This document shows positions 22,161-33,337 of a DNA stretch of 64,000 nt, piece by piece (within the stretch, counting starts at the first letter, position 1; each line of letters starts with the position of its first letter). The stretch comes from Pythium myriotylum (lineage: Eukaryota; Oomycota; Peronosporomycetes; Pythiales; Pythiaceae). The stretch spans positions 3,968,001-4,032,000 of the forward strand of contig JALJCQ010000012.1 of the NCBI GenBank assembly GCA_023091665.1, given 5' to 3'. The notes under the pieces are model-generated. The model saw only the letters and a list, made by a program, of their open reading frames with translations. It was not told the origin of the DNA and ran no database searches. A program made the translations under genes and the position numbers.

Positions 22161-22616
22161 CATGTATCAATGCCACATGTAATGATGTTCTTCCATTCTG
22201 GCCACACAAATGGCATTAATAGGAGTACCAAATCACTCCCGTGGACGTGTCCTGTAGGCAATGCGTGCGAACGAGCTGCCACTCACGACACAGAGACGTA
22301 CCTCGTCGTGAGCGTCTTTATTGCATTGCGCCTCGAGCAGCAGCTTCACGATCTCAACTTTGCCGTACATTGATGCCACATGCAACGGTGTCCATCCATT
22401 CTGACCCCGCAGAGTACCACAAAATACAATCATCAATACGAGTCCCAATTCTCTCCCGTAGACGTGTCCCGTAGACTGCGCACGCGAACCGCCGGCCTCG
22501 AGAGACAAGAGCCGTACCTTGTTTTGGCGGTCTTTGTTGCACTGCGCCTTGAGCAGCAGCTTCACGACCTCCACGTGGCCCCGGCTTGATGCCCAATGCA
22601 ACGCTGTCGCTCCATA
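19554..22616 (-). pseudogene. Ankyrin-Roc-COR (ROCO) pseudogene, copy A
   Basis: Left arm of the palindrome. Ankyrin exons: 22616-22518, 22400-22302, 22197-22099, 22018-21920, 21835-21737. Large Roc-COR exon: 21677-19554. Intact parts read as in copy C: P-loop GASNSGKTS, DFAGQD and ATKMDK. Two nonsense codons break the large exon: TAG at 20867-20865 (shared with copy B; CAG in copies C, E and F) and TGA at 20570-20568 (AGA in copy B). The first coding exon is missing because the gene runs into the palindrome centre. The COR tail matches copy C almost exactly and differs from copy B. Could survive only as a truncated Roc protein, so called a pseudogene. Confidence 0.88.
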
Positions 22617-24980
22617 CTAGTATCTCAAGAGCGGAAGAGACGTCGACGCGAGTGACGAGGTGCGTCGACGTCTCTTCCGCTCTTGAGATACTCGACGCGA
22701 GGGATAAGGTGCTGATGCGGTTTTAGGAGGGAGAGATGGAAGGGAAGGAAGCGAGCTGACGCGAAGCGCGAGGTAGTATGGAGCGACAGCGTTGCATTGG
22801 GCATCAAGCCGGGGCCACGTGGAGGTCGTGAAGCTGCTGCTCAAGGCGCAGTGCAACAAAGACCGCCAAAACAAGGTACGGCTCTTGTCTCTCGAGGCCG
22901 GCGGTTCGCGTGCGCAGTCTACGGGACACGTCTACGGGAGAGAATTGGGACTCGTATTGATGATTGTATTTTGTGGTACTCTGCGGGGTCAGAATGGATG
23001 GACACCGTTGCATGTGGCATCAATGTACGGCAAAGTTGAGATCGTGAAGCTGCTGCTCGAGGCGCAATGCAATAAAGACGCTCACGACGAGGTACGTCTC
23101 TGTGTCGTGAGTGGCAGCTCGTTCGCACGCATTGCCTACAGGACACGTCCACGGGAGTGATTTGGTACTCCTATTAATGCCATTTGTGTGGCCAGAATGG
23201 AAGAACATCATTACATGTGGCATTGATACATGGCAAGGTCGAGGTCGTGAAGCTGCTGCTCGAGGCGCAATGCGACAAGGAGGCTCAAGATGAGGTACGT
23301 TTCTGTGTCATGAGTTCTTAATACCGTGTTGTTACTCGTATTGATGTCATTCTTGTGGTATTCTGCGGCGTTAGAATGGACGAACACCGTTGCATGTGGC
23401 ATCAATATCTGGCAAGGTTGAGGTCGTGAAGCTGCTGCTCGAGTCACAATGCAACAAGGAGGCTCAAGATGAGGTACGTTTCTGTGTCATGAGTGGACAC
23501 TTCTACGTGCAGTATCGCTAATTTTTACCATGCTTCGTGTTTCTATGTCTTCAGGAGAATCATTGGACAGCGTTGCATTGGGCATCTCACGTAGGCAATG
23601 TCGCGGTTGTGAAGCTTTTGCTGGGTGCAAGTTGTAACCTCCGCGTCGTTGACAAGGTATGCAAATCACAAATCACCAAATATTTGACGACGTCTCAATG
23701 TTGTCCCGTTTGTAGAGTGGGCGAATGCCTTTGCATGCCACGATTGTCAAGGACGACTTTATATCTGGTGGCTTTAGAATGATAAATGACGACACGATGG
23801 GAGTTCTGCAGACGCTTGTAACGTACGGCGCCAAGTGGGACGAAAAGTGCGAGATGATGATGAGCTCTGGTGAAACCCTGCCCCAAGGGTTGGCACTAAG
23901 GGTTTGTGTTGATTTGTGGGAACGTGAACGGGAGAATCAGGCGAGTCTGACCGAAATCCCTGTTGAAACGATCAAACGTGGAGTCGATGCCACTCGAACG
24001 TACATAAGAGAGCTCCTGAAGTCGAAGTTGAAGCTCTATCGATCGAAACTCGGCATCATCGGCGCGAGCAACTCGGGGAAAACAAGCTTCTCCAAGTCGA
24101 TCATAACCATGGTACCGTCGCTCGAGCACATTGACAACCGCACGGTCGCCATCGACCACTATCGACACTTGTTCAAACACGGTGATAAGAGCTACGAGTT
24201 CACGATATGGGACTTTGCCGGCCAAGACGTCTATCAGCCTGTCCATGCCATGTTTTTCACAAAACGAACGATCTACATCTTGTGTATCGACATGCATTCG
24301 TACGGTGTGGCACTCAAGCAAGCGACGCTTCTCGCCGACTACGACTCTCAAGTGGACCATTTCATGGATGAGGTCGTGGATAAGAAGATCCTGAAGTGGA
24401 TCCGACTGATCATCGCTCGTCAGTCAGATGCGGAGTTTGTGTTCGTGGCGACGAAGATGGACAAGGTGGATGCGAATTCGCGACACTCGAAGGCTGCTCA
24501 GTTGGATCTCGAGAAGCGTCTTGAGTAGTACGTGTCTCAGACAGGCCAGGAGCTTCAGCAAGCGTTAAGCGAAGGCCAAGCGCCCGATGGAATCCATCGG
24601 AATACAAAGGAGATACGTGGATTCTCTGCTCAACAACTTGAGAGACTGCAAGCGACGATCAAGCATCTTCTCCAGCACGAATGGTTGACAGTGAGTTGCG
24701 TTGATGCAGAGTCGATCAAGGCTGCTCGGACGAAGATCGAAGAAGTTGTCGCTGCGAGCAACTGCAGCTTTTTGATGCCTGAGAGCTACGTCGCAGCTCT
24801 GGAGTTCGTTCGTGGTGTCCGCAGACAGTCACCATCCAGAGACGCTCTGTCGCGTGTGCAATCAACTTTTGTAAACGTCGATGAGTTTGTCAAGAGACTT
24901 TACGATAACCGCCCCGACGTCGATATTGACACCTATAAAGAAATTCTCCGGACACTGCACGACCTCGGCGACGTATTGTG
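20413..24980. repeat. Large near-perfect inverted repeat (palindrome of two ROCO copies)
   Basis: Positions x and 45,393 minus x are complementary without gaps from 22,619/22,774 outwards to about 20,413/24,980, roughly 2.2 kb per arm, with only a few substitutions in the outer part. The central 154 bases hold a second, smaller hairpin (22,621-22,690) and a piece of ROCO exon 1 and intron 1. Beyond the outer limits the two COR regions diverge abruptly. Confidence 0.95.
22621..22690. repeat. Central hairpin built from ROCO exon 1 sequence
   Basis: Arms 22621-22649 and 22662-22690 (29 bp, perfect), with a 12-base spacer. Read on plus, the left arm plus spacer encodes YLKSGRDVDASDE followed by the GT donor, which is the end of ROCO exon 1. 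A second exon 1 end (DARDK, donor at 22709) follows. So exon 1 ends occur here in both orientations. Confidence 0.93.
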
Positions 24981-25818
24981 GTACGAAGACCTAGGTATTG
25001 AGAGACTCAAGCACGAGGTGATCTTGGATCCGATGCTACTCATCGACTTCCTTCGCCCCATTGCGGACCACAAGTTCACGAGCGAAGTGATAACTCACAA
25101 CACACTGAAGTCCAAGCCGTTATGGCTTCATCTCGACCGAGCATTCATGCTCACGGTGAAGCAGTTGTTGCGAGAGTTCAACCTTGTGTACGTAAAATGC
25201 CAGGGAGAGCTGCAGTGGGACTCGGATCTCCTGGTCCCAGCATCGTGGAGGTCGAATATTCCCTCGTCCTTGCGCTCCGGCGGCCAATTGTTGTCGTATG
25301 AGTTCAGGGAGATGGCTAAACAAGTTCGACCTGCGTCCAAAAGAGCTGACCACCTGGCAATTACAGCCAACGTGCAATGGGAGTACCATTTTTTGAGCCT
25401 GCTACCGGAATCAGTCTTCGACCAAATCGTGATCGCGAGCCACAACTCACTCGACGATCGACAAGTTGGACCAGACTGGATCTTGTATCACAAGAAAGGC
25501 GTGTTTGCGTGCCGCATCGTCATCTCACGACATCGTACCACGAAGGAACGGATCATCCGACTTGAAGCTGTTGCGTGAGTTCCACGCGATAAGCAAGCGA
25601 ACTTGTGGGCGTTATTCAAGAGGCTCTGTGTGTCACTGGAGAGAGTGTTGCGTTGTTTCGGAGGACTCGTCGTCTCGCGCCATGTGCTGAAGGACTCGGG
25701 TGAGATACCGAATCTTGATGAGGTTGTCGACGACTGGCTGGAGACGAGGATGGTCGTGCCGTGGCTTCCCCCAACATTGGAGTGGTATGACAAACTGCGG
25801 AAGGAGGCGGAGGCTTAG
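22777..25818 (+). pseudogene. Ankyrin-Roc-COR (ROCO) pseudogene, copy B
   Basis: Right arm of the palindrome. Ankyrin exons: 22777-22875, 22993-23091, 23196-23294, 23375-23473, 23558-23656. Roc-COR exon: 23716-25818. Donors are GTACG or GTATG and acceptors are CAG or TAG, all phase 0. Nonsense TAG at 24526-24528 is shared with copy A. A private TGA at 25576-25578 replaces a GGA kept in fragment D. Motifs are otherwise intact (GASNSGKTS, DFAGQD). It has an exon 1 end at 22691-22708 but no start codon or promoter, since the palindrome centre replaces them. The COR half groups with D, E and F rather than with copy A. Confidence 0.88.
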
Positions 25819-25974
25819 GCAATAAACGCGATGAAGACCAATCTCATTCATTCCTAGCAATTGTAGTTTTTTCGGCATTGACTACTGTGACTCAGCTCTA
25901 GTTCTTGCGACCAGGCAATTAAAATGTTTGAGACGGTCACAGCCACCCCACAAGAAATCACTCTAGAGCCAATG

Positions 25975-26330
25975 AGTCAGTGTCTCTTCCGCAGCGTCTT
26001 GGACTCGTTGGCTCGGTCCTCGGCGAGTGTGTCGGCGCCATCGTTTGGTCAGTCACTTCGCTCTCACACAGCGTTTGGGTCCGCACACATCTCGGTGTCG
26101 GTGGCCTACTGGACGCTCTGGACGAGGCTCCTAACGTGACGTCACGTGCTCTTGGGGAGGTTGGATCGACAGGGCCTAGCGGCAAAATTTCGCAATCGTG
26201 TGGTGCCAACGCCAACGCCAACGCAGCCGTCGCCAGTCGCGCGTCGCTTACCCCCTCTCTTGCGCGCTTTGAAGGAGTCAACACACACAACAAAGCTCAC
26301 GATGATGAAAGTTGGAGTCTATTATGTTAC
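25975..26330 (+). repeat. Dispersed repeat R1, partial copy
   Basis: Resembles 47,500-47,840 in the same orientation and about 28,900-29,230 inverted. All share CTCTTCCGCAGCGTCTTGGA-like and CGTGACGTCACG-like segments and a run of GCCAAC/GTTGGC triplet pairs. No open frame is conserved between copies. Confidence 0.7.
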
Positions 26331-26467
26331 ATCAGCGTGAACAACGATAGCTTTGATATGTATGGGGGACGCTACTGCCCATACTTGCAGTGGAGGCCTT
26401 CCACTGAAGATAGTCACCCTGAAGGAGGGGTCAAAGTCCTCGCCATTCCGGGCGATCGGACGGATGA

Positions 26468-26951
26468 AATGTCTGGATGTTTCTCTTGGAATCCATCGCG
26501 ACATTGGCTGCAAAGTCGGCCATCTTGTTGTGTGCGCAGAGGTGGTGACACTACTCGCGTACGTTGAGACGATCGGCTGCAAGCCTGGTAGAGGAGTAGA
26601 GCAGTCGGAGGTGCTCCTTGGTGGTGATGGTGGTGGGGGGCAGTATTGAGAGACTTGACGGAGAATAAGTTGGCTGTCGCCGATGACGGCGAGAGGAACC
26701 CACCGGCGGCGCACCGCTGCCTGGAGCCCAGTATATAGTCCTTGGTACTCAGCAATATCGTTGGTGGTGGTAGCCGCGTCGGGGCTCGAAGCAGCGCTCC
26801 AGACCAGCATAGGTTCGAACCCCGCGATGTCAACGCGAACGACCACGGAGCCGGAGCCGCCCGGCCCCGGGTTGCCTCTCGACCCGCCGTCGAAGAAGGG
26901 AAGATACCGCGGGTGCGCAGGTGGTGGGGCCTGAGGGGATTGGGCTGCCAC
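26468..26951 (-). pseudogene. RNase H domain relic (retroelement-type)
   Basis: The minus strand encodes FDGGSRGNPGPGGSGSV, NDIAEYQGLYTGL and VIGDSQLILRQVSQY. These carry the Asp, Glu and Asp of a type 1 RNase H fold. After VSQYC the frame shifts. The next part, with HNKMADFAANVAMD, is readable only in another frame and contains an in-frame TAG where Trp would be expected. These RNase H units are usual at the end of retroelement polyproteins, but no reverse transcriptase is visible beside it. Confidence 0.8.
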
Positions 26952-27462
26952 TACTGTCGATGCATCCCAAACTCGTCGAAAAACTGACAGGGTTGGCCGT
27001 ATATGGTCTGGTGGCTGTACGTGATAGACGCATGCGTTCAGAGAGATCTACGTGGCTGGCTCGTGCTGTTGCCGGGAGCCAGCTATAGCCATCTCTCCCC
27101 TTTTGTTCACGAGGAGATTTGTCATCCGCTTTTGAAAATCTACTCGTTAGTCATCCATCTGGAGAGCCTACTCGCTGGTCATCCGTCACCTACTCGAAAG
27201 TCATCCGCACCCGATCTGTCGGTCGTCAAGAGGCCGATTCTTCGACAAGCGCACCAAGATCGAGCTCAGCTACTTTGGGGGACGGTTCCGTCTTTTGTTC
27301 TCGCCTGACAAGGCTGGGGACGGGGCTCTGAGTTTACTGGTTTGGTTGTGAGCGCCGGTGAATGACGGCCACAGAAATTGAGATCGCGTGGTGTTTTCGA
27401 GATCACGCCAAATATCCTACTTCCCTTACTGTTGCTGGAAGACTACTAACTGTTTTTTTCAG

Positions 27463-27656
27463 ACGAATTTGGACGAGGTATTGCTTTCGCGATAGAACGA
27501 GCAATAGCTGTGACGAGCCCTGGACCAGTCACTGCTTATTTCGTGCGGCCAGCTCCAACGCCCATCAATGGAGAAGAGGAGCACATTCTCTTCATGGTTC
27601 AGATTGATCGGTCTTCGCACTCACGAGGGTCTCACCAACCAGAGACCATTGTGTAA
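27463..27656 (+). other. Possible terminal exon with a strong 3' splice signal
   Basis: TACTAAC, then a T tract and CAG (27,444-27,462), look like a textbook branch point and acceptor. The frame after it stays open for 63 codons to TAA (27,654-27,656), with the coding-like segments FGRGIAFAIERAIAVTS and YFVRPAPTPINGEEEHILF. No homolog is recognised and the upstream exon is not identified. It lies in the block unique to this R3 copy. Confidence 0.35.
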
Positions 27657-27917
27657 CATCCTTGTATTTGTTTTCTACTGGTGCAAGACATGAGAAGGGA
27701 GACGGGAGAGAAAGGAATCTGGCAAGATTCCCACGACCAAGCCGCTTTCTAACCCTATACTACTGACTGTTTGCTCGAGATGATCCTCGAAGAAGCATCG
27801 TGTACAGATAGGACCCGCAGCCATATTTCTTCCAGACCCACCACTTCTTCCATCGAAGCTGCAAGAACCACTATTCTAACACAGATCAGCTCTCTCTGTC
27901 GGTGACGAACCATGCCG

Positions 27918-27973
27918 AATCGTTCCAGGCTGGAACGATTCCACGCGTCTGCTGGATTCCAGCAGACGCGTGG
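27918..27973. repeat. Two adjacent perfect hairpins
   Basis: Arms 27918-27928/27930-27940 (11 bp, 1-base loop) and 27941-27955/27959-27973 (15 bp, 3-base loop). The corresponding sites in the other R3 copies (34,850-34,880 and 63,465-63,500) carry only the single-copy arms, so both hairpins arose here by snap-back duplication. Confidence 0.9.
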
Positions 27974-28269
27974 CTCAACGAGGTCATGGGTGCGGTGTCC
28001 ACCTGGCCATTTTTTTTTTGTTGAAATTTCGCGGGATCCCTTCACTTCACTTCTTTTTTTTTAGCTATCTGACTTTTCACATCTCGGCGTTCGCTCTGCT
28101 CCGCGAATAGCTATTTTAGTATTCGTCTTTATGAACTTTCCTGCCAAAGCTTTGTGATGGAGTCATGATTGCTCCAAATGATGCGATCCGTCGGAGCGAA
28201 ACAGTCTATCTTCGCACCACTCCATCCAACACTGTTGTAGCTGCCGGTTGCATGAGAACACTGTGGTGA

Positions 28270-29395
28270 CGGGTGGCGAGAATCTCGCCCAATGGACGTC
28301 GCAAACCCGTCGGTCAAAGTCTCGAGTCGACTCACACCAAAGGATCGGCTGCGTCATCAACAGGTCATGCTGGCTTGTCTCTTGACACTTCGTTGAAGTT
28401 GGACAAAGAAAAGATATGGATACCCCTCCCAAAACGCTTGGTCCCGATCATTTGCACGTATCATTTTCCAAGTCCACCGGTTCGTTCCGACAGATCAAAT
28501 GGGAACAAGGTCGCGTTCTCCCCTCATGGTCTGGCTCTTGATGTTCTTGATCGCTCTCCATCTTCTGCTCATGATCGTTTGTTGGGTGGCGTGGCGTGCT
28601 TGGCCACCGCAGACATCACGCCACCCAACACACGATCGGTGTCTTCGTGCAGTCCTTCATTTTTTGTCTTCAGCGAAGATTGACTCGAGCGAGCGCTCCC
28701 GTTCACACACACGGAAGCCCTACAGTCCCAACGCCCGCACGGCGTTGCATGCGCCAGGCACGCGACGCACGTGGCGAACGCGCCTCGGCGAGAGAGTTCT
28801 CGGACACTACACAGCCCTCGCAATCTCGCTCCACAAGCCGAACCTCGCTCCACGGCCAGCCTTCGAAGGGACGCGCATCCTCGTCAGCTCGATTGTGCGT
28901 GCCGACTCCTTCAAAGTGCGCGCAAGAGAGGGGACAAGCGACGCACGACTTGCCGCGCTTGGGCGACTGGCGAGACGGCTGTGTTGGCGTTGGCGTTGTA
29001 AATTTCGCCGCTGCGCCCAACCCCTCTAACCTCCCAGAGAGCGCGTGACGTCACGGCCGGAGCCTCGTCCAGAGCGTCCAGCAGGCCACCGGCACCGTCA
29101 TGTACAATCGCTGCTCGTGTGAGTGAGAGAGCAGAGTGACTGACCAAGCGATGGAGCCAACGCACTCGCCGAGGACCCAGCCTCTGAGTCCAAGACGCTG
29201 CAGAAGAGGCACATGCGTCCTGACTGCCTGGCTCTGAGTCTGCTGTGTCGTGCGCTTCCGGTGGCTCGTATTAGCGCGGAGACCGGGTGATATGTTGTGG
29301 GTTGTGGGTGGGTATCGAACAGTTTTATTTGACTGGTCACAAGAACTGCAATGCAGTACTCGCAAGTCCAGCAACGTGGTGGTCATCGCATGAGC
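28270..29395 (+). repeat. Dispersed repeat R1, copy 1 (inverted partner 47,320-48,425)
   Basis: About 1.1 kb recurs in opposite orientation at 47,320-48,425. Both contain an imperfect hairpin built from CGTTTGTTGGGTGGCGTGG-like arms (here about 28,577-28,643) and a GAGAACGCGACCTTG-like block. No long conserved open frame is visible, so it is probably a non-coding or badly decayed mobile element. Its first 200 bases overlap the end of R3. Confidence 0.75.
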
Positions 29396-29783
29396 GCCGA
29401 CAGTCTGTACTGGCGATCTTGCCCACGATAGTCATGTTTGGTCAATTACTGTAACTGCATGAGGAGAGTCTAGAGTCTGTTCTCGGTGACGAGCGCATTT
29501 AACATCGAGTGTTTTTCTGGCCAGTGTCGGTGTCCTTGACTCGGAGAATGGGATTTTTAACAGAGAATCAAACAAATAATATATAGTGGGTCCACGACTC
29601 GGCCCAAAATTCGGAGCAATGAGTCGCAAGTCTCCACTTCAGAGCCTAGTGCATTGAGGCATCGTCGCGGTTTCAAAGCCGGGAAACTGCGATTGCTTGC
29701 TGCGACCAACTTCTCAATCGTGGCCCCCTCAGGTTCGAGTACCTTGAGATATCAATGACAGTGATCAACATTCCGTTTATTCC
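29396..29783. other. Intergenic, no gene seen
   Basis: Sequence between repeat R1 and ROCO fragment D. The last 45 bases match the 3' flank of copy E (the TTTATTCCCTAGGTCTCCGC region). Nothing else is recognised. Confidence 0.4.
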
Positions 29784-30492
29784 CTAGGTCTCCGCCTCCT
29801 TCCGCAGTTTGTCATACCACTCCAATGTTGGGGGAAGCCACGGCACGACCATCCTCGTCTCCAGCCAACCGTCCACAACTTGATCCAGATTCAGCATCTC
29901 ACTCGAGTTCTTCAGCACATGGCGCGAGACGGTGAGTCCCCCGAAACAACGCAACACTCTCTCCAGTGACACACAGAGCCGCCTGAAAAGCGCCCACAAC
30001 TCCGCTTGCTTATCGCGTGGAACTCCCGCAACGGCTTCGAGTCGGATGATCCGTTCCTTCGTGTTACGATGTCGTGAGATGACGATGCGGCACGCAAGCA
30101 CGCCTTTCTTGTGATACAAGATCCAGTCCGATCCAACTTGTCGATTGTCAAGAGGGTTATAACTAGCAATCACGATTTGATCGAAGACCGATTCGGGAAG
30201 TAGGCTCAGAAAATGGTACTCCCATTGCACGTTGGCTGTAATTGCCAGGTGGTCAGCTCTTTTGGACGCAGGTCGAACTTGTTTAGCCATCTCCCTGAAC
30301 TCATACGACAGTAATTGGCCGCCGAAGCGCAAGGACGAGGGAATATTCGACCTCCACGATGCTGGGACCAGGAGATCCGAGTCCCACTGCAGCTCTCCCT
30401 GGCATTTTACGTACACAAGGTTGAACTCTCGCAACAACTGCTTCACCGTGAGCATGAATGCTCGGTCGAGATGAAGCCATAACGGCTTGGAC
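29784..30492 (-). pseudogene. 3' fragment of a ROCO gene (copy D, COR C-terminal part)
   Basis: Encodes only the last 235 or so residues of COR, from SKPLWLHLDRAF to KLRKEAE, with no stop inside. It is joined at 30,492/30,493 to the segmental duplication of copy C. Upstream of the join there is no Roc or ankyrin part. Close to the C-terminal half of copy B but with GGA where B has TGA. No promoter or start, so a fragment. Confidence 0.88.
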
Positions 30493-33337
30493 TTCGCAAG
30501 CACGTCAATGATCCCTTACGCTAACATTTGGTCTCTTGTTGAGATATTCCGTGCTTGCCTTGAGAAACGTTACGAGGCGCAATTCTTCAAGCCACTGCAC
30601 CGTTCAGAATGATGGTGATACAAAAAGAGAACAAAGCTGGCCGATTTACAGTCGCCTGTTGCCTGGCTACTTCATGGTGAAGTGAAGCACTACTCGGCTA
30701 CTCGGGATCCAGTCGAGGCATTGGGATTTGTCAAAATCCCAATGCCTCGACTGGATCAATTTCGTTGCGGAGGTCTACGTACCAGTCCAATGTCGGAGGA
30801 AGCCAGCTCACGGTCTTCCGGTGCGCTGGTTTCATTGCTTTCCAGTCGTCAACAACATGGTCAAGGTTTTGGGCGTCATCCAAACCTTTGAACACATGAC
30901 GAGAGGTTGTAAGTCCTCGAAAGCGGACTAAGACACGCTCCAGTGCTTCGCACAAACGTTCAAACAACGACCATAACTCCGATTGCTGGTCGTGTGGGTC
31001 GATGCCTACTGCTTCAAGTCGGATGATACGCTCTTTCGTGATGCTGTGTCGAGAGATGACTAACCGGCACGCAAACACGCCCTTCTTTTGGTGTAGGATC
31101 CAGTCTGGGCCAACTTGGCGTTCGTCAAGCGAGTTGAAGCTTGCGATCACAATCTGGTCAAACACAGATTCTGGCAACAAGCTCCTGAAATGATACTCCC
31201 ACCACACGTTCACTGATATCGGCAGTAACTCAGTATGGTTATTTCGAGTTCGCCCCATCTCGGTGAATTCGAACATCAGTGATTGACCGCCAAATCGCAA
31301 CGATGCAGGGATATTGGACCTCCAAGATGCTGGAACAATGAGATCCGAGTCCCACTTAATCACTTGATGGCGAGGAACATGTACGAGGTTAAACTCTCGC
31401 AATAGCTTCTTCATCGTGACCATGAGATTTTCATTAAGGTGGAGCCACGGTGGAAAGGTCTTCAGTGTAATATGAGGCATAACTTCGCTCGTGAACTTGT
31501 GGTCCGCAATGGGACGAATAAAGTCGATGAGCAGCATCGGATCCAAGATCACCTCGTGCTTGAGTCTCGCAATGCCAAGATCTTCGTACCACAATACGTC
31601 GCCGAGGTCGTGCAGTGTCCGGAGAATTTCTTTATAGGTGTCAATATCGACGTCGGGGCGGTTATCGTAAAGTCTCTTGACAAACTCATCGACGTTTACA
31701 AAAGTTGATTGCACACGCGACAGAGCGTCTCTGGATGGTGACTGTCTGCGGACACCACGAACGAACTCCAGAGCTGCCACGTAGCTCTCAGGCATCAAAA
31801 AGCTGCGGTTGCTTGACACCACAACCTCTTCGATCTTCGTCCTCGCAGCTTTGATCGACTCTGCGACGACGCAACTCACGCTCACCCATTCGTGCTGGAG
31901 AAGACGCTTGATCGTTGCTTGCAGTTTCTCGAGTTGTTGAGCGGAGAACCCTCGGGTCTCCGTTGGCTTCAGATGGACTGTATCGGACGCTTTTGCCTCT
32001 TCTAACGCCTGCTGAAGCTCCTGGCCTGTCTGAGACACGTACTGCTTAAGGCGCTTCTCGAGATCCAACTGAGCAGCCTTCGAGTGTCGCGAATTCGCAT
32101 CCACCTTGTCCGCCTTCGTCGCCACGAACACAAACTCCGCATCTGACTGACGAGCGATGATCAGTCGAATCCACTTCAAGATCTTCTTATCCACGACCTC
32201 ATCCATGAAATGGTCCACTTGAGAGTCGTAGTCGGCGAGAAGCGTCGCTTGCTTGAGTGCCACACCGTACGAATGCATGTCGATACACAAGATGTAGATC
32301 GTTCGTTTTGTGAAAAACATGGCATGGACAGGCTGATAGACGTCTTGGCCGGCAAAGTCCCATATCGTGAACTCGTAGCTCTTATCACCGTGTTTGAACA
32401 AGTGTCGATAGTGGTCGATGGCGACCGTGCGGTTGTCAATGTGCTCGAGCGACGGTACCATGGTTATGATCGACTTGGAGAAGCTTGTTTTCCCCGAGTT
32501 GCTCGCGCCGATGATGCCGAGTTTCGATCGATAGAGCTTCAACTTCGACTTCAGGAGCTCTCTTATGTACGTTCGAGTGGCATCGACTCCACGTTTGATC
32601 GTTTCAACAGGGATTTCGGTCAGACTCGCCTGATTCTCCCGTTCACGTTCCCACAAATCAACACAAACCCTTAGTGCCAACCCTTGGGGCAGGGTTTCAC
32701 CAGAGCTCATCATCATCTCGCACTTTTCGTCCCACTTGGCGCCGTACGTTACAAGCGTCTGCAGAACTCCCATCGTGTCGTCATTTATCATTCTAAAGCC
32801 ACCAGATATAAAGTCGTCCTTGACAATCGTGGCATGCAAAGGCATTCGCCCACTCTACAAACGGGACAACATTGAGACGTCGTCAAATATTTGGTGATTT
32901 GTGATTTGCATACCTTGTCAACGACGCGGAGGTTACAACTTGCACCCAGCAAAAGCTTCACAACCGCGACATTGCCTACGTGAGATGCCCAATGCAACGC
33001 TGTCCAATGATTCTCCTGAAGACATAGAAACACGAAGCATGGTAAAAATTAGCGATACTGCACGTAGAAGTGTCCACTCATGACACAGAAACGTACCTCA
33101 TCTTGAGCCTCCTTGTCGCATTGTGACTCGAGCAGCAGCTTCACGACCTCAACCTTGCCAGATATTGATGCCACATGCAACGGTGTTCGTCCATTCTAAC
33201 GCCGCAGAATACCACAAGAATGACATCAATACGAGTAACAACACGGTATTAAGAACTCATGACACAGAAACGTACCTCATCTTGAGCCTCCTTGTCGCAT
33301 TGCGCCTCGAGCAGCAGCTTCACGACCTCGACCTCGC
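30493..33337. repeat. Segmental duplication, copy 2 (partner 19,316-22,160)
   Basis: Offset 11,177 from copy 1, same orientation, no indels seen over the span. Nearly identical at 30,493-31,740 and 32,060-33,275, with a diverged island at about 31,745-32,060. Confidence 0.9.
30706..30757. repeat. Perfect 24-bp-arm hairpin at the ROCO C stop codon
   Basis: Same hairpin as at 19529-19580, carried by the segmental duplication. In this intact gene it supplies the last eight codons and the stop. Confidence 0.95.

Larger units (their letters stand above)
27220..28480 (+). repeat. ROCO 5'-flank module R3, orphan copy
   Basis: Shares long stretches with 34,440-35,400 and 63,070-64,000, which lie just upstream of ROCO genes C and F. 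Landmarks: a frame with FDKRTKIELSYFGGRFRLLF and SPDKAGDGALSLLVW (27,236-27,330), the GATACCCCTCCCAAAACG segment and the TTCCAAGTC end. No ROCO gene follows in the expected orientation. Relative to the other copies it has an extra block at about 27,345-27,690. Confidence 0.75.

Noticed and set aside
27220..28480. An intact ROCO upstream region driving gene D or B
   Set aside because: Orientation and position do not fit either gene, so it is an orphan copy.
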